Shown: positions 51,043 through 58,934 of the stretch, piece after piece | Layout: each line of letters opens with the position of its first letter | How positions within the stretch are numbered: position 1 is the stretch's first letter | From: Shouchella patagoniensis | Lineage (GTDB): Bacteria; Bacillota; Bacilli; Bacillales; Bacillaceae_D | Direction: 5' to 3' | Length of the DNA: 64,000 nucleotides | NCBI RefSeq assembly: GCF_002019705.1 | Contig: NZ_KV917377.1 | Location: 4,455,085-4,519,084 of the forward strand | Position numbers and translations under genes: made by a program | The notes under the pieces: model-generated | Seen by the model: the letters and a program-made list of their open reading frames with translations, nothing else | Databases searched by the model: none | Told to the model about the DNA's origin: nothing

Positions 51043-51216
51043 TTGTTCTCCCCCTAAAGATCAACTAATTTGATAATAGAATAGCTAGTAAAAGATCATT
51101 TCTATAATAGAAACATAACTTATTCGAAAGATTTAGTCTATATGATAATTTAAATAATTTAACAGAAACAATCATTATAATGGAAATTTGTTAAAAGAAT
51201 GGCTCTTTTCTGTTAA

Positions 51217-51240
51217 AATAATCTTTATATAAAGATTATT
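51217..51240. promoter_or_regulatory. Perfect 24-bp palindrome overlapping a -10 element
   Basis: AATAATCTTTAT followed immediately by its exact reverse complement ATAAAGATTATT. It begins inside an extended -10 (TG-T-TAAAAT, 51211-51219), directed toward the methyltransferase, so it would cover the transcript start. This is the geometry of a repressor operator. Confidence 0.65.
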
Positions 51241-51295
51241 CTCTACCATAAGGTGTTTTACTTAATTGGGGATAATTGTGAGAGGAGAGATAGTC

Positions 51296-51367
51296 ATGTG
51301 CGATCGCAAAGATGGTAATCAAATTAAAAGAGGTAAAACAATCAATCTAGTTGAGTACATCTATTAA
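51296..51367 (+). CDS. Short ORF with strong ribosome site upstream of the methyltransferase
   Basis: 23 codons, beginning Met-Cys-Asp-Arg-Lys-Asp-Gly-Asn and ending Leu-Val-Glu-Tyr-Ile-Tyr, from an ATG 4-8 bases after GAGAGGAGAGA, the best ribosome site in the region. It ends 21 bp before the methyltransferase start, whose own site is weak. It may be a leader peptide whose translation delivers ribosomes to the next gene. No known family. Confidence 0.45.
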   Translation: MCDRKDGNQIKRGKTINLVEYIY

Positions 51368-51388
51368 CAAGAGTGTTTAACTGTTAAA

Positions 51389-52027
51389 TTGGAGGAGTAT
51401 GAATTAAAAGGTTTTGATATGTGGGCAGATAACTACGATCAAACAGTACAGGTAAGTGAAGAAACGAATTCATACCCATTTGCTGGATACAAGGAAATTC
51501 TTAATCAACTTTATAATGAAATAATGAAGCGAGAGCTTTCGGTCATACTAGATATTGGTTTTGGAACAGGAATATTGGCGAACAAGTTGTATGAAAATGG
51601 TCACCAAATTGAAGGAATTGATTTTTCAGACCGAATGATTGAGATTGCATCGAGGAAAATGCCTAAAGCTAGGTTGTTAAACTGGGATATATCGAGGGGT
51701 TTACCAAGTGAGGTTAAAGAGAAACGCTATGATTCAATTGTTAGTACTTATGCGCTGCACCACTTAACGGATGCCGAGAAGAAGACTTTTTTAGAAGAAG
51801 CAGTTGCTTTATTAAAAGTAGATGGAACGCTGTACATTGGCGACGTCGCCTTTCAAACGCGTCCAAAATTAAAACAATGTCGTCTTGACCATTTACCAGA
51901 CTGGGATGAAGAGGAGCATTACTTTGTTGCCGATGAATTAATAAATGACATAAATTTCTTTGCTGATGTAACATTTCATCAACTATCACATTGCGGCGGG
52001 ATTTTTGTTATCAAGAAAAAGAATTAG
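51389..52027 (+). CDS. SAM-dependent methyltransferase
   Basis: 212 residues. Motif I Ile-Leu-Asp-Ile-Gly-Phe-Gly-Thr-Gly (about residue 52), strand 2 end Gly-Ile-Asp-Phe-Ser, motif IV region Asp-Ser-Ile-Val-Ser-Thr-Tyr-Ala-Leu-His-His-Leu. The N-terminal Phe-Asp-Met-Trp-Ala-Asp-Asn-Tyr-Asp is common to YrrT-like small-molecule methyltransferases. The start is uncertain: TTG 51389 keeps the N-terminal motif, an ATG at 51419 would truncate it. A palindrome and short ORF upstream suggest dedicated control. Confidence 0.82.
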   Translation: MEEYELKGFDMWADNYDQTVQVSEETNSYPFAGYKEILNQLYNEIMKRELSVILDIGFGTGILANKLYENGHQIEGIDFSDRMIEIASRKMPKARLLNWDISRGLPSEVKEKRYDSIVSTYALHHLTDAEKKTFLEEAVALLKVDGTLYIGDVAFQTRPKLKQCRLDHLPDWDEEEHYFVADELINDINFFADVTFHQLSHCGGIFVIKKKN

Positions 52028-52043
52028 ATAAAAAATGGTTGTT

Positions 52044-52096
52044 TAGCTTGTTTACAAAGCCCCATGAAAACGGGATTTTGTCAACAAGCTTTTTTA
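52044..52096 (+). terminator. Terminator after the methyltransferase
   Basis: AGCTTGTT and AACAAGCT arms, extended by imperfect pairing of ACAAA and TTTTGT, followed by TTTTTT. Confidence 0.75.
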
Positions 52097-52364
52097 CTGA
52101 TGAGTGATTGTCTAGTACTATTCTCCTGTTTTGTTCCGCTTCTAGTCGCCTATCGTCGTCCCCAACGGCATTGAAAGACACTAATTTAATGGCTCTTTTT
52201 TTATATTCGTTTGATCTTAGACCCGCAAGTGCTTAGAGTCATGAGGTTGATTCCGTTAATAAACAAAAAAACATAACTTCTATACTATTTTATGGTAAAC
52301 TAAAGTAGGATATAATTACCGCAATTTATTCATTCATACTATTATTTTAAGAGGAAGTGAACAA

Positions 52365-52745
52365 ATGAGCAATAAGACGCTTGAATCTGTCGAGAAGACA
52401 GAAGTAATTGAAGGTGTAAAACAAGTAAGCACGCCGTCTAATAGCCAAAGGAATACTGGTGGTCCAAGTCGCGTAATGAAGTGGACATTTGGTGGGTTAG
52501 AAGCTTTATGGGGCTTCCCTATGATAGGTGGACTACTTATTTTAAGTCTTGCATGGGTTCCATTAGGAATTATGCTTATTCTACATATCATTGGTTTAGT
52601 TTTTGCAGCTAAAGAAAATCGTAGCAAAACGGGTCATATTTTGGGCGTGTTAGCTTCGGCTCTTGGTTGGATTCCTGGTGTTGGTATGATACTTCATATC
52701 CTTGCTGCAGTATTCCTAATGATTGAAGCAGGTAAAAACAACTAA
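52365..52745 (+). CDS. Small membrane protein with two hydrophobic hairpins
   Basis: 126 residues: a polar N-terminal 35 residues, then Leu-Trp-Gly-Phe-Pro-Met-Ile-Gly-Gly-Leu, Ile-Ala-like helices and a repeat-like second pair (Leu-Gly-Trp-Ile-Pro-Gly-Val-Gly-Met-Ile-Leu-His). The two stretches with Leu-Ile-Leu-His-Ile and Met-Ile-Leu-His-Ile suggest an internal duplication. AGAGGAAGTGAACAA precedes the ATG. Not a family I can name; location in the membrane is clear. Confidence 0.8.
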   Translation: MSNKTLESVEKTEVIEGVKQVSTPSNSQRNTGGPSRVMKWTFGGLEALWGFPMIGGLLILSLAWVPLGIMLILHIIGLVFAAKENRSKTGHILGVLASALGWIPGVGMILHILAAVFLMIEAGKNN

Positions 52746-52759
52746 GAAGCACTTATTTT

Positions 52760-52793
52760 AAAGAGGTATCTCTATAGAGATACCTCTTTTTTG
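52760..52793 (+). terminator. Intrinsic terminator
   Basis: AAAGAGGTATCTC TATA GAGATACCTCTTT followed by TTTG. Confidence 0.92.
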
Positions 52794-52805
52794 TACGCCT
52801 GACAA

Positions 52806-53020
52806 GTGCACAAGATCCATTATTCATGTCCCTAACGGTGAAGGGCGTGTAAGTGGTTAGCTAATGGCAATGGTGTTTGAGATGAGTCGGAATCTGAAGG
52901 AAGTGGGAGGGGGACATCTAGGAGGGTGGGGCGCATGCGGTCACAAAAGAAAATCTTGTACCAAGAGGTGAATCTAAATGAATCGCGACCTGTCACGAGG
53001 TAATCTTATCGCGTCATTAA
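52806..53020 (+). ncRNA. 5' fragment of a group II intron (domain I), no ORF and no domain V
   Basis: The stretch GTCCC-TAACGGTGAAGG at 52828-52844, then TTAGCTAATGGCAATGG and GAGTCGGAATCTGAAGGAAG at 52885-52903, matches the order of domain I landmarks in bacterial group II introns (for example GTGAAGG ... GTTAGC ... GGAATCTGAAGGAAG). Further intron-like sequence (CTTGTACCAAGAGGTGAATCTAAATGA) runs to about 52983. The conserved domain V hairpin and the reverse-transcriptase gene are absent. A truncated relic, possibly left by an incomplete retrohoming event. Confidence 0.6.
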
Positions 53021-53335
53021 AACGTTCGAATCAATATTTTAGTAGAAATCTCGTCGGTTTTTGAACGAGCGACGAGATCGATGGATTGGAAGAAGACTCT
53101 AATTCATCGATGAAAAGAATGGAAGATGGTTGGAACAAAATAGCAAATCTGATCTTATTAGGGGCTTTTAAAAAGGAAAAGCATGGGATAAGTAAACACT
53201 AGAAAAGTCTACTGGCGCATAGCCAGTAGACTTTTCCTTCATCGAACCCTCAAACAAGGGTTGAGGTATTACAACCTTTGTTCGACTTAACTGCAACCGC
53301 CGTAAACCCGAACGGTGGAATAAGAGGACGGGAAT
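53020..53335. other. Non-coding region between the intron fragment and the transporter gene
   Basis: Contains a dyad CTCGTCG / CGACGAG near 53047-53081 and otherwise no gene. A terminator hairpin is listed separately at 53202-53237. The 100 bases between that hairpin and the transporter stop show no recognisable sulfurtransferase gene. Confidence 0.4.
53202..53237. terminator. Bidirectional hairpin terminator
   Basis: AAAAGTCTACTGGC GCATA GCCAGTAGACTTTT, a 14-bp perfect stem with A/T flanks; ends the transporter transcript from the minus strand. Confidence 0.85.
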
Positions 53336-54577
53336 CTAACAAAATGTATCTCTTGGTTTTGGTACGGATAGTCCAAAGAGTGGACGGAGTTTTAAGGCGA
53401 GGAATGTTCCACCAAGTGCCATAACGCCCCAAATATAGCCATGTCCACTGAAAGAAGCAATTCCACCAAAATAAGCACCAACGTTACAACCAAAAGCAAG
53501 ACGTGCACCGTAACCCATTAAGAGGCCACCAATGACCGAAGCTGCTGCGTTTTTTGCTGTAATATTCGAGAACTTGAACAATCCCCCTGCAGCAGAAGCG
53601 ATAAAAGCACCGATAATAACGCCAAAGTTTAAAATCGTTGTTGTATCAGCAAAGATTGAAGCTTGTAACGCCTCGGTATTTCCTTGCCAGTAACCCCAGC
53701 TTGCTACATCAAAACCAACAGCTTCAGCTGCTTTTGAACCCCAGAGCGTGAAGGCAGAAGTCACGCCCCAAGGCGTTCCACGAATTAACAAAGTTAATGC
53801 ATTTAGTATGGCAAGAACGATTGCAGCCGCAAACAAAGGCCACGAACCACGGAGGAGACGTTTCCATCCAACCGCTGAAGGTACTGGGGCCATTTCAGGA
53901 GGTTTGCGTTTCTTTTCAATAAAGATCGTAATGAGCGCAATAATGCCAAAAAGAGCAAGTGAAGCAATCCATGCCCCGCCATAGCCGAGGCCAGTTGATG
54001 TTGCCAGAGAGAACGGTTCTGCTGCTGGCATATCTTCCATCCAGAAATCAAAATGTGCCGCGCCAATTGTTGAACCGATAATGAAAAACAACAACGTAAT
54101 AAACATGACAGAACGTCCGCCACCAACAGCGTAAAGTGTTCCAGATGCACAACCACCGCCTAGCTGCATCCCAATACCGAAAATAAACGCACCAACTAAT
54201 AAGCTTACGCCAATTGGAGAAACATACCCATTTGCTTCAGCGCCAAAGAATGTAGTACCAACAGCAAGGATTGGAGCAAATAATGTACAAGCTACAGCAA
54301 GCATGACCATATGCGCTCGTAAAGATTTACCGTTTCCGACTGAAGCTAGTCTGCGAAAGGCTGATGTAAAACCAAACCGGGCATGAAATAATGTGTATCC
54401 AAGACCAATCCCTACTAGAAGTAATAGGGGTTGAACGAGATGTTGTGTGAACGCTAAAAAAATTGTCAAAGCTACCGCTACAATAATGCCACCTGCGACA
54501 AGTATATATTGAGGGTTTTTTAATGGCGGCGCTTTTCTTTCTGTGTTGTTATTTGCATTTTGTACAAGAGTAGCCAT
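53336..54577 (-). CDS. YeeE/YedE-family sulfur (thiosulfate) transporter
   Basis: 413 residues, about ten to twelve short helices. The TsuA-type signatures are both present: Gln-Leu-Gly-Gly-Gly-Cys-Ala-Ser-Gly-Thr-Leu-Tyr-Ala-Val-Gly-Gly-Gly (about residue 140) and Gly-Ala-Arg-Leu-Ala-Phe-Gly-Cys-Asn-Val-Gly-Ala (about residue 360); the cysteines conduct thiosulfate through the pore. AATAAGAGGTGATCTA precedes the ATG. A TusA-type sulfurtransferase gene, the common partner, is not adjacent. Confidence 0.9.
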   Translation of the reverse strand: MATLVQNANNNTERKAPPLKNPQYILVAGGIIVAVALTIFLAFTQHLVQPLLLLVGIGLGYTLFHARFGFTSAFRRLASVGNGKSLRAHMVMLAVACTLFAPILAVGTTFFGAEANGYVSPIGVSLLVGAFIFGIGMQLGGGCASGTLYAVGGGRSVMFITLLFFIIGSTIGAAHFDFWMEDMPAAEPFSLATSTGLGYGGAWIASLALFGIIALITIFIEKKRKPPEMAPVPSAVGWKRLLRGSWPLFAAAIVLAILNALTLLIRGTPWGVTSAFTLWGSKAAEAVGFDVASWGYWQGNTEALQASIFADTTTILNFGVIIGAFIASAAGGLFKFSNITAKNAAASVIGGLLMGYGARLAFGCNVGAYFGGIASFSGHGYIWGVMALGGTFLALKLRPLFGLSVPKPRDTFC

Positions 54578-54898
54578 TAGATCACCTCTTATTCTTATTA
54601 TTTTACTATGGATTATAATATCGTAGTCGGAACAGTTGCTTCTGTCAAGAATGAGATTTTAAAAAGAATCGTTTGGAGGATTGAAATACACATTAAAAAG
54701 GTTAGCTGAAGCTGCTGATATAGTGGGGGAAGTCTTATCCTTGTAATCCGATTTGTGAAATTGGATTATAAATCAAATATATTTGCTGTAAATGGTGGGC
54801 CTATCATGATTGGTTGAGGTGAAAGACACTGCTAGGAACTGTGATCATAGCTTATGCATTAATTTATTTTCGCATATCTTATCATCTATTAAAGGATT
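54578..54898. other. Intergenic region, 321 bp, with an 11-bp dyad
   Basis: Promoter of the transporter lies at the left. A perfect-pairing dyad TAATCCGATTT GTG AAATTGGATTA (54744-54768, one G-U) is of unknown role; no T-tract follows directly. No gene is seen. Confidence 0.45.
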
Positions 54899-55540
54899 CT
54901 AGTTAATAGTTGAATAAATCGACTCTTCAATACCTGGAAGGAGTCGATACACACTCTTATTAATATATGTTTCAATCTCTTGTTTAATGGTATAAAACCC
55001 GTTCCAATGAAGTGAAGTGTAGAGAGTGGTTCCATGTCGTAAACCAACGGATACAAGTCTTTTCTCAAGTGTTGTAAAGCCATTAGAATCGGCTAGTGCA
55101 TTACATAGTGTAATGACTTTACTATACAGATCATAGGTTCTGTGTTGATTAAGGATATCAATTAGAGTCGCTTGCATATAATTTGGAACAAGGTTCCAAG
55201 CTGCGGCAAGTTCAATGTTTTTGTTTCCATTTGGAAATGAATGAGTAACACAAACGAGTGCATTTCCTGAAAACCCTAATTCTTCTAAATAAGTGTAGCC
55301 ATCATATGAATGAATAACTGATTTTGTCACACCTTTGTACCTGCCAATATCATGCAAGAGAGCTGCATTATACTCTAAATCAATATTCAAATTAAATCCA
55401 AATTTATTAAGTTCTTGTAAGATTATTTCGGTAGCTCTTGCGACATGAATGGAATGGTCAACCCATGGACCGGGGTTCTTTTCACTTGCAAGTGTTAATA
55501 ATGTGAGAGCATAATCTCTGTCTTGGATATAGTTCATCAT
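54899..55540 (-). CDS. HD-domain phosphohydrolase-like protein
   Basis: 213 residues. The HD motif is clear: Trp-Val-Asp-His-Ser-Ile-His-Val-Ala near residue 26, then Ala-Ala-Leu-Leu-His-Asp-Ile-Gly-Arg-Tyr with the metal His-Asp pair (about residues 61-66), and a third His in Val-Thr-His-Ser. Such proteins hydrolyse nucleotides or phosphoesters; the substrate is unknown. Two adjacent ATG codons start it after AAAGGAATAC. It is monocistronic. Confidence 0.82.
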   Translation of the reverse strand: MMNYIQDRDYALTLLTLASEKNPGPWVDHSIHVARATEIILQELNKFGFNLNIDLEYNAALLHDIGRYKGVTKSVIHSYDGYTYLEELGFSGNALVCVTHSFPNGNKNIELAAAWNLVPNYMQATLIDILNQHRTYDLYSKVITLCNALADSNGFTTLEKRLVSVGLRHGTTLYTSLHWNGFYTIKQEIETYINKSVYRLLPGIEESIYSTIN

Positions 55541-55623
55541 GTATTCCTTTCTAAACCTCTTTATTTATACTACTTCACCTTTGTAATTGAAAGTCCTTTC
55601 TTGATTTATTTTTCTTATAGGAT

Positions 55624-55666
55624 TAAAAAAAGCAAAGCAGAGTAAAACTCTGCCTTGCTTTTTTAA
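55624..55666 (-). terminator. Terminator after the binding-protein gene
   Basis: On the minus strand AAGCAAGGCAGAGT and ACTCTGCTTTGCTT pair, followed by TTTTTAATC. Confidence 0.85.
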
Positions 55667-55669
55667 CCG

Positions 55670-56542
55670 CTATTTCATCCAATTATCTACGAGTTCGCGG
55701 TTGTTTTCAATCCATTCTTTTGCTGCTTCAACATCATCAAGTTCATTTTGAAGGGCAAGTAATTCAGATAACGAATCATCATCAAAATAACTGTTATTTA
55801 ACCAATCGACAATTTCAGGTATATCTTCTGCTAGTCCGTTACGAGCAATATAATAAATATCGTCAGGGTCACCGTATACATTATCTGGATCTTCCAAGTA
55901 TTTCATGTCGTAATCATTAAAAGACCAATGTGGATTCCATAAAGTAACAACAATAGGTTCTTCGTTCTGATAAGCAGTTTCAAGCTGTTGAATCATTGCT
56001 TGCTCTGACGAAGAAGAAAGAGTAAAGTCTTCAAGACCGTAATGAGGGATAATTTCATCTTCAGTAATTTGCATTAAAGCAGACCCAGGGTCGATACCAA
56101 CAATGGTACCGTTTAGTTCGTCATAATAACTTTTTAAGTCCTCAATTGAATGAATGTCTTCCATATAAGTTGGGACGGCAAGTCCAAGTGTGGCTCCTTC
56201 GTAAATGACTCCATCTTCTTGTACATCAATTGTTTCAGAGTCTTTTGTTAGGTAGGCTTGATCCGTAAACGGCAACCATGTATTAAAAGCAATGTCAAAA
56301 TCTCCATTCTCTGTTCCTTCAAATAAGAACGCTTTCTCAACTGCTGCAGCCTCAACTTCATATCCTTTTTCTTCTAAAAGTTGTTCCCATACATGGGCAA
56401 AGGCTATCGCTTCTGCATATGTATTGTATCCAATATTAATTTCTGTGCTATTTTCTGTTGTTCCTTCACCTTCGTCATTTCCGCATGCAGCTAGCGTACT
56501 GACTGCAATTAGGGAAACTCCAGCAATAATCATTTTTTTCAT
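55670..56542 (-). CDS. Glycine betaine/proline-type ABC substrate-binding lipoprotein (OpuAC family), orphan
   Basis: 290 residues. Lipobox Leu-Ala-Ala-Cys near residue 20, acidic linker, then the OpuAC domain: Asn-Ile-Gly-Tyr-Asn-Thr-Tyr-Ala-Glu-Ala, Asn-Thr-Trp-Leu-Pro-Phe-Thr, Gly-Ile-Asp-Pro-Gly-Ser-Ala, Trp-Asn-Pro-His-Trp. The scattered Trp and Tyr suit an aromatic cage for a quaternary amine. ATG 56542 follows GGGAGGATC; the open frame to 56581 is not used. No ATPase or permease gene is near, so it must feed a transporter encoded elsewhere. Confidence 0.88.
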   Translation of the reverse strand: MKKMIIAGVSLIAVSTLAACGNDEGEGTTENSTEINIGYNTYAEAIAFAHVWEQLLEEKGYEVEAAAVEKAFLFEGTENGDFDIAFNTWLPFTDQAYLTKDSETIDVQEDGVIYEGATLGLAVPTYMEDIHSIEDLKSYYDELNGTIVGIDPGSALMQITEDEIIPHYGLEDFTLSSSSEQAMIQQLETAYQNEEPIVVTLWNPHWSFNDYDMKYLEDPDNVYGDPDDIYYIARNGLAEDIPEIVDWLNNSYFDDDSLSELLALQNELDDVEAAKEWIENNRELVDNWMK

Positions 56543-56829
56543 GACGAATGATCCTCCCAAAGTGTGTTTATCATGTATCACTATTTTAGAATAGCATAAC
56601 TATACATTAGTATGCACATGTTCTTGGTTGAATAATCAAAAAGTGGTAGAGCATGAACCTTGAGAATAGCTTCTCATGAAGCGTTTTTTCGCGTTGGTCT
56701 ACAGGAGGAAATCCGTTCTTAACAACTGTAAAATGTATAATCTTACTAATCATTAAATACGTCACTCTGTGAGTAATTTAGGAGAAATGGGGTATATGAA
56801 AGAAAAACATGTAAAGAGGAGTGGAGAAC

Positions 56830-56976
56830 TTGGATCCCATTATATGGATTATAATAGCGCTACTTTTATTTTCTGTTTTAGCTGGTGTAACAAAAGCGGT
56901 TATTCGAGTGATCTTTACAATTGCAGCAATTAGTGTATTAATTATTCTAATTGGTCAGCTTATAGGTGTAATGTAG
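56830..56976 (+). CDS. Small single-helix membrane protein
   Basis: 48 codons from a TTG after AAGAGGAGTGGAGAAC. The product is almost wholly hydrophobic: Trp-Ile-Ile-Ile-Ala-Leu-Leu-Leu-Phe, a central Lys-Ala-Val-Ile-Arg, then Ile-Leu-Ile-Gly-Gln-Leu. Probably two short helices or one long one in the membrane. Too short for most gene finders, but the ribosome site and composition make it credible. Function unknown. Confidence 0.55.
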   Translation: MDPIIWIIIALLLFSVLAGVTKAVIRVIFTIAAISVLIILIGQLIGVM

Positions 56977-57122
56977 CTTTTACGATTTAAGCGTATAAAT
57001 GTGATCTATCAAGCATGCCTTGATAAATTTTTTCTATAAAACCTATGAAAAGAAAAATAAAACGCTGTTGTACGAACATGCTCATTGAACGCGTTAATTA
57101 TTTTATAGAAAAGAGGGAGAAT

Positions 57123-57794
57123 ATGAAAGCCATCCTGTTTGATTTAGATGGAACGTTACTTGATCGCAGAGCGTCATTACGTCGTTTTATAAAAGAGCAA
57201 CGGGAACGACTTGGAAACGAACTGAAAGAAACGGATGAGCTGAGTTACGAGGAAGATTTCCTGACGTGGGATAATAATGGATATGTGACGAAAGACATTG
57301 TTTATCAAAAGCTTATCGCTAAATACAACATAAAGTCTTTTACAGCAACAGAGCTTTTGCAGGACTATGAGGAGTTTTTTTATACAAGCTGCATTCCATT
57401 TGCTAATTTGATATCGACTTTAGCAGAATTGCAGAAACAGTCAATAAAGCTTGGTATTGTTACAAATGGAAAAAAAGATTTTCAGCAAAAAAACCTTGAG
57501 GCTCTTGGAATTGCAACGTATTTTGAGTCTGTTGTCATATCTGAAGCTGTAGGCGTAAAGAAGCCTGATCCTGCAATCTTCTTACATGCAGCAGAGGAAC
57601 TTGGCGTCCTGCCTAAAGAGTGCTTGTTTGTTGGCGATCATCCTGAGATTGACTTTTCAGGTGCAGAAGCTGTTGGCATGACGGGTGTTTGGCGTGTGAA
57701 TGGCATGTGGAAGCCCCCAAAAACGACACACGAAATAACGAATTTAACTCAACTGTTGCTAATAGTTGATGAAATAAACAATAATAGTCATTAA
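57123..57794 (+). CDS. HAD-superfamily hydrolase
   Basis: 223 residues. Motif I Phe-Asp-Leu-Asp-Gly-Thr-Leu (nucleophile Asp8, acid Asp10), motif II Ile-Val-Thr-Asn-Gly, motif III Lys in Gly-Val-Lys-Lys-Pro-Asp, motif IV Gly-Asp-His-Pro-Glu-Ile-Asp. The insertion is a C1 helical cap, as in phosphoglycolate-phosphatase-like enzymes (subfamily IA). ATG 57123 follows AAAGAGGGAGAAT. Likely a small phosphatase of unknown substrate. Confidence 0.9.
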   Translation: MKAILFDLDGTLLDRRASLRRFIKEQRERLGNELKETDELSYEEDFLTWDNNGYVTKDIVYQKLIAKYNIKSFTATELLQDYEEFFYTSCIPFANLISTLAELQKQSIKLGIVTNGKKDFQQKNLEALGIATYFESVVISEAVGVKKPDPAIFLHAAEELGVLPKECLFVGDHPEIDFSGAEAVGMTGVWRVNGMWKPPKTTHEITNLTQLLLIVDEINNNSH

Positions 57795-57870
57795 ATAAGT
57801 CTTGTATGTGGGTAAGAGAAGCGCTTTATGACGCTTGTTTGTTATTACCCGAAGAAAGGCCGGTTTACGT

Positions 57871-58764
57871 ATGAAAAACTATATTTTTCTCGTCTTTGGT
57901 ACATTCCTCTTTGCTGTGTCTGTGACTATCTTTGCGATGCCTAATTCGTTAGCAGAGGGAGGAGTACCGGGGCTAGCACTTCTGCTTTATCATGGCTTTG
58001 GGTTTTCACCAGCTTTAATTACTCTACTTGCTAATGCTGTGACGTTATTGATTGGCTATCGTTATTTACCCAAAGATATGATCATGAAATCGATCCTAAC
58101 GATTCCGCTCTTTTCATTTTTTATTTTTCTATTAGAAGGCTTTGGGAGTAGTATCCCTGACCCTTTACTAGCTGCGTTATTTACTGGGTTGTTTACAGGA
58201 ATCGGGTTTGGTTTTATTTTTCGGGCAGGAAGCACAACTGGCGGTACATCTACGCTTGCGCGAATGCTCAATTATAAATTTGGTTGGGAGCTAACTGGAA
58301 CAAATTTTGTTCTTGATGCATCGATTGTACTGGCTGGGGTATTTATCATTGGTCCCCTCCATACGATGTATACGGTACTAGCGCTTTTCATAGGGAAACG
58401 TGTAACAGATTATGTACTTGAAGGCTTTGAGTCTAAAAAAATCATTCATATCTTTTCTCCAAAGACAGAGGAAATCGCAAACGCAATTCAGCTTAATCTC
58501 GGAGCCCATACAACCATTTTAAAGGGCGAAAAAAATCAAGAAGGAGTAGAAGAACATCTTCTATATGTCGCAATCCCTAAGCAAAGGCTTTTCTATTTGA
58601 AAAAACTTGTCCAAGGCATCGATGTTAATGCATTTACAGTTGTACATACAGTAAAAGATGTGACTGGAGGAAGCTTTGCCGAGGCCCATCACCCTACACA
58701 AAAAACATTTAAAAACGAGCAAGCAGAGAAGAATTATTATCAAAGACAAGCAGACAAAGAGTAA
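57871..58764 (+). CDS. YitT-family membrane protein
   Basis: 297 residues. Five or six N-terminal helices beginning Phe-Ala-Met-Pro-Asn-Ser-Leu-Ala-Glu-Gly-Gly, with Arg-Ala-Gly-Ser-Thr-Thr-Gly-Gly-Thr-Ser-Thr-Leu-Ala-Arg, are the DUF161 signature. The C-terminal 80 residues are a soluble DUF2179 domain (Thr-Thr-Ile-Leu-Lys-Gly-Glu, Ala-Phe-Thr-Val-Val-His-Thr). Membrane location is certain; transport role is unproved. Ribosome site weak (GAAAGG). Confidence 0.88.
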   Translation: MKNYIFLVFGTFLFAVSVTIFAMPNSLAEGGVPGLALLLYHGFGFSPALITLLANAVTLLIGYRYLPKDMIMKSILTIPLFSFFIFLLEGFGSSIPDPLLAALFTGLFTGIGFGFIFRAGSTTGGTSTLARMLNYKFGWELTGTNFVLDASIVLAGVFIIGPLHTMYTVLALFIGKRVTDYVLEGFESKKIIHIFSPKTEEIANAIQLNLGAHTTILKGEKNQEGVEEHLLYVAIPKQRLFYLKKLVQGIDVNAFTVVHTVKDVTGGSFAEAHHPTQKTFKNEQAEKNYYQRQADKE

Positions 58765-58776
58765 GCAGACGTATAA

Positions 58777-58812
58777 AAGCAGGCATGTTCTTATGGACAT
58801 GCTTGTTTTTTT
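58777..58812 (+). terminator. Intrinsic terminator after yitT-like gene
   Basis: AAGCAGGCATGT TCTTATGG ACATGCTTGTTT followed by TTTTT, with one mismatch. Confidence 0.8.
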
Positions 58813-58934
58813 ACGGAGTAAATATGCGATCTGTATACATTGTTTTTCATTTTTTAGTCAAGTTATCCAATGACTCCACTACACAATCACTCTAGCATTA
58901 TAAGGAATAAAACTGTGATTAGTGGAGGTTCATA

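Noticed and set aside
53250-53432. 60-codon minus-strand ORF overlapping the YeeE/YedE gene end
   Set aside because: It reads another frame of the transporter's C-terminus; no TusA-like Cys-Pro motif or other signature.
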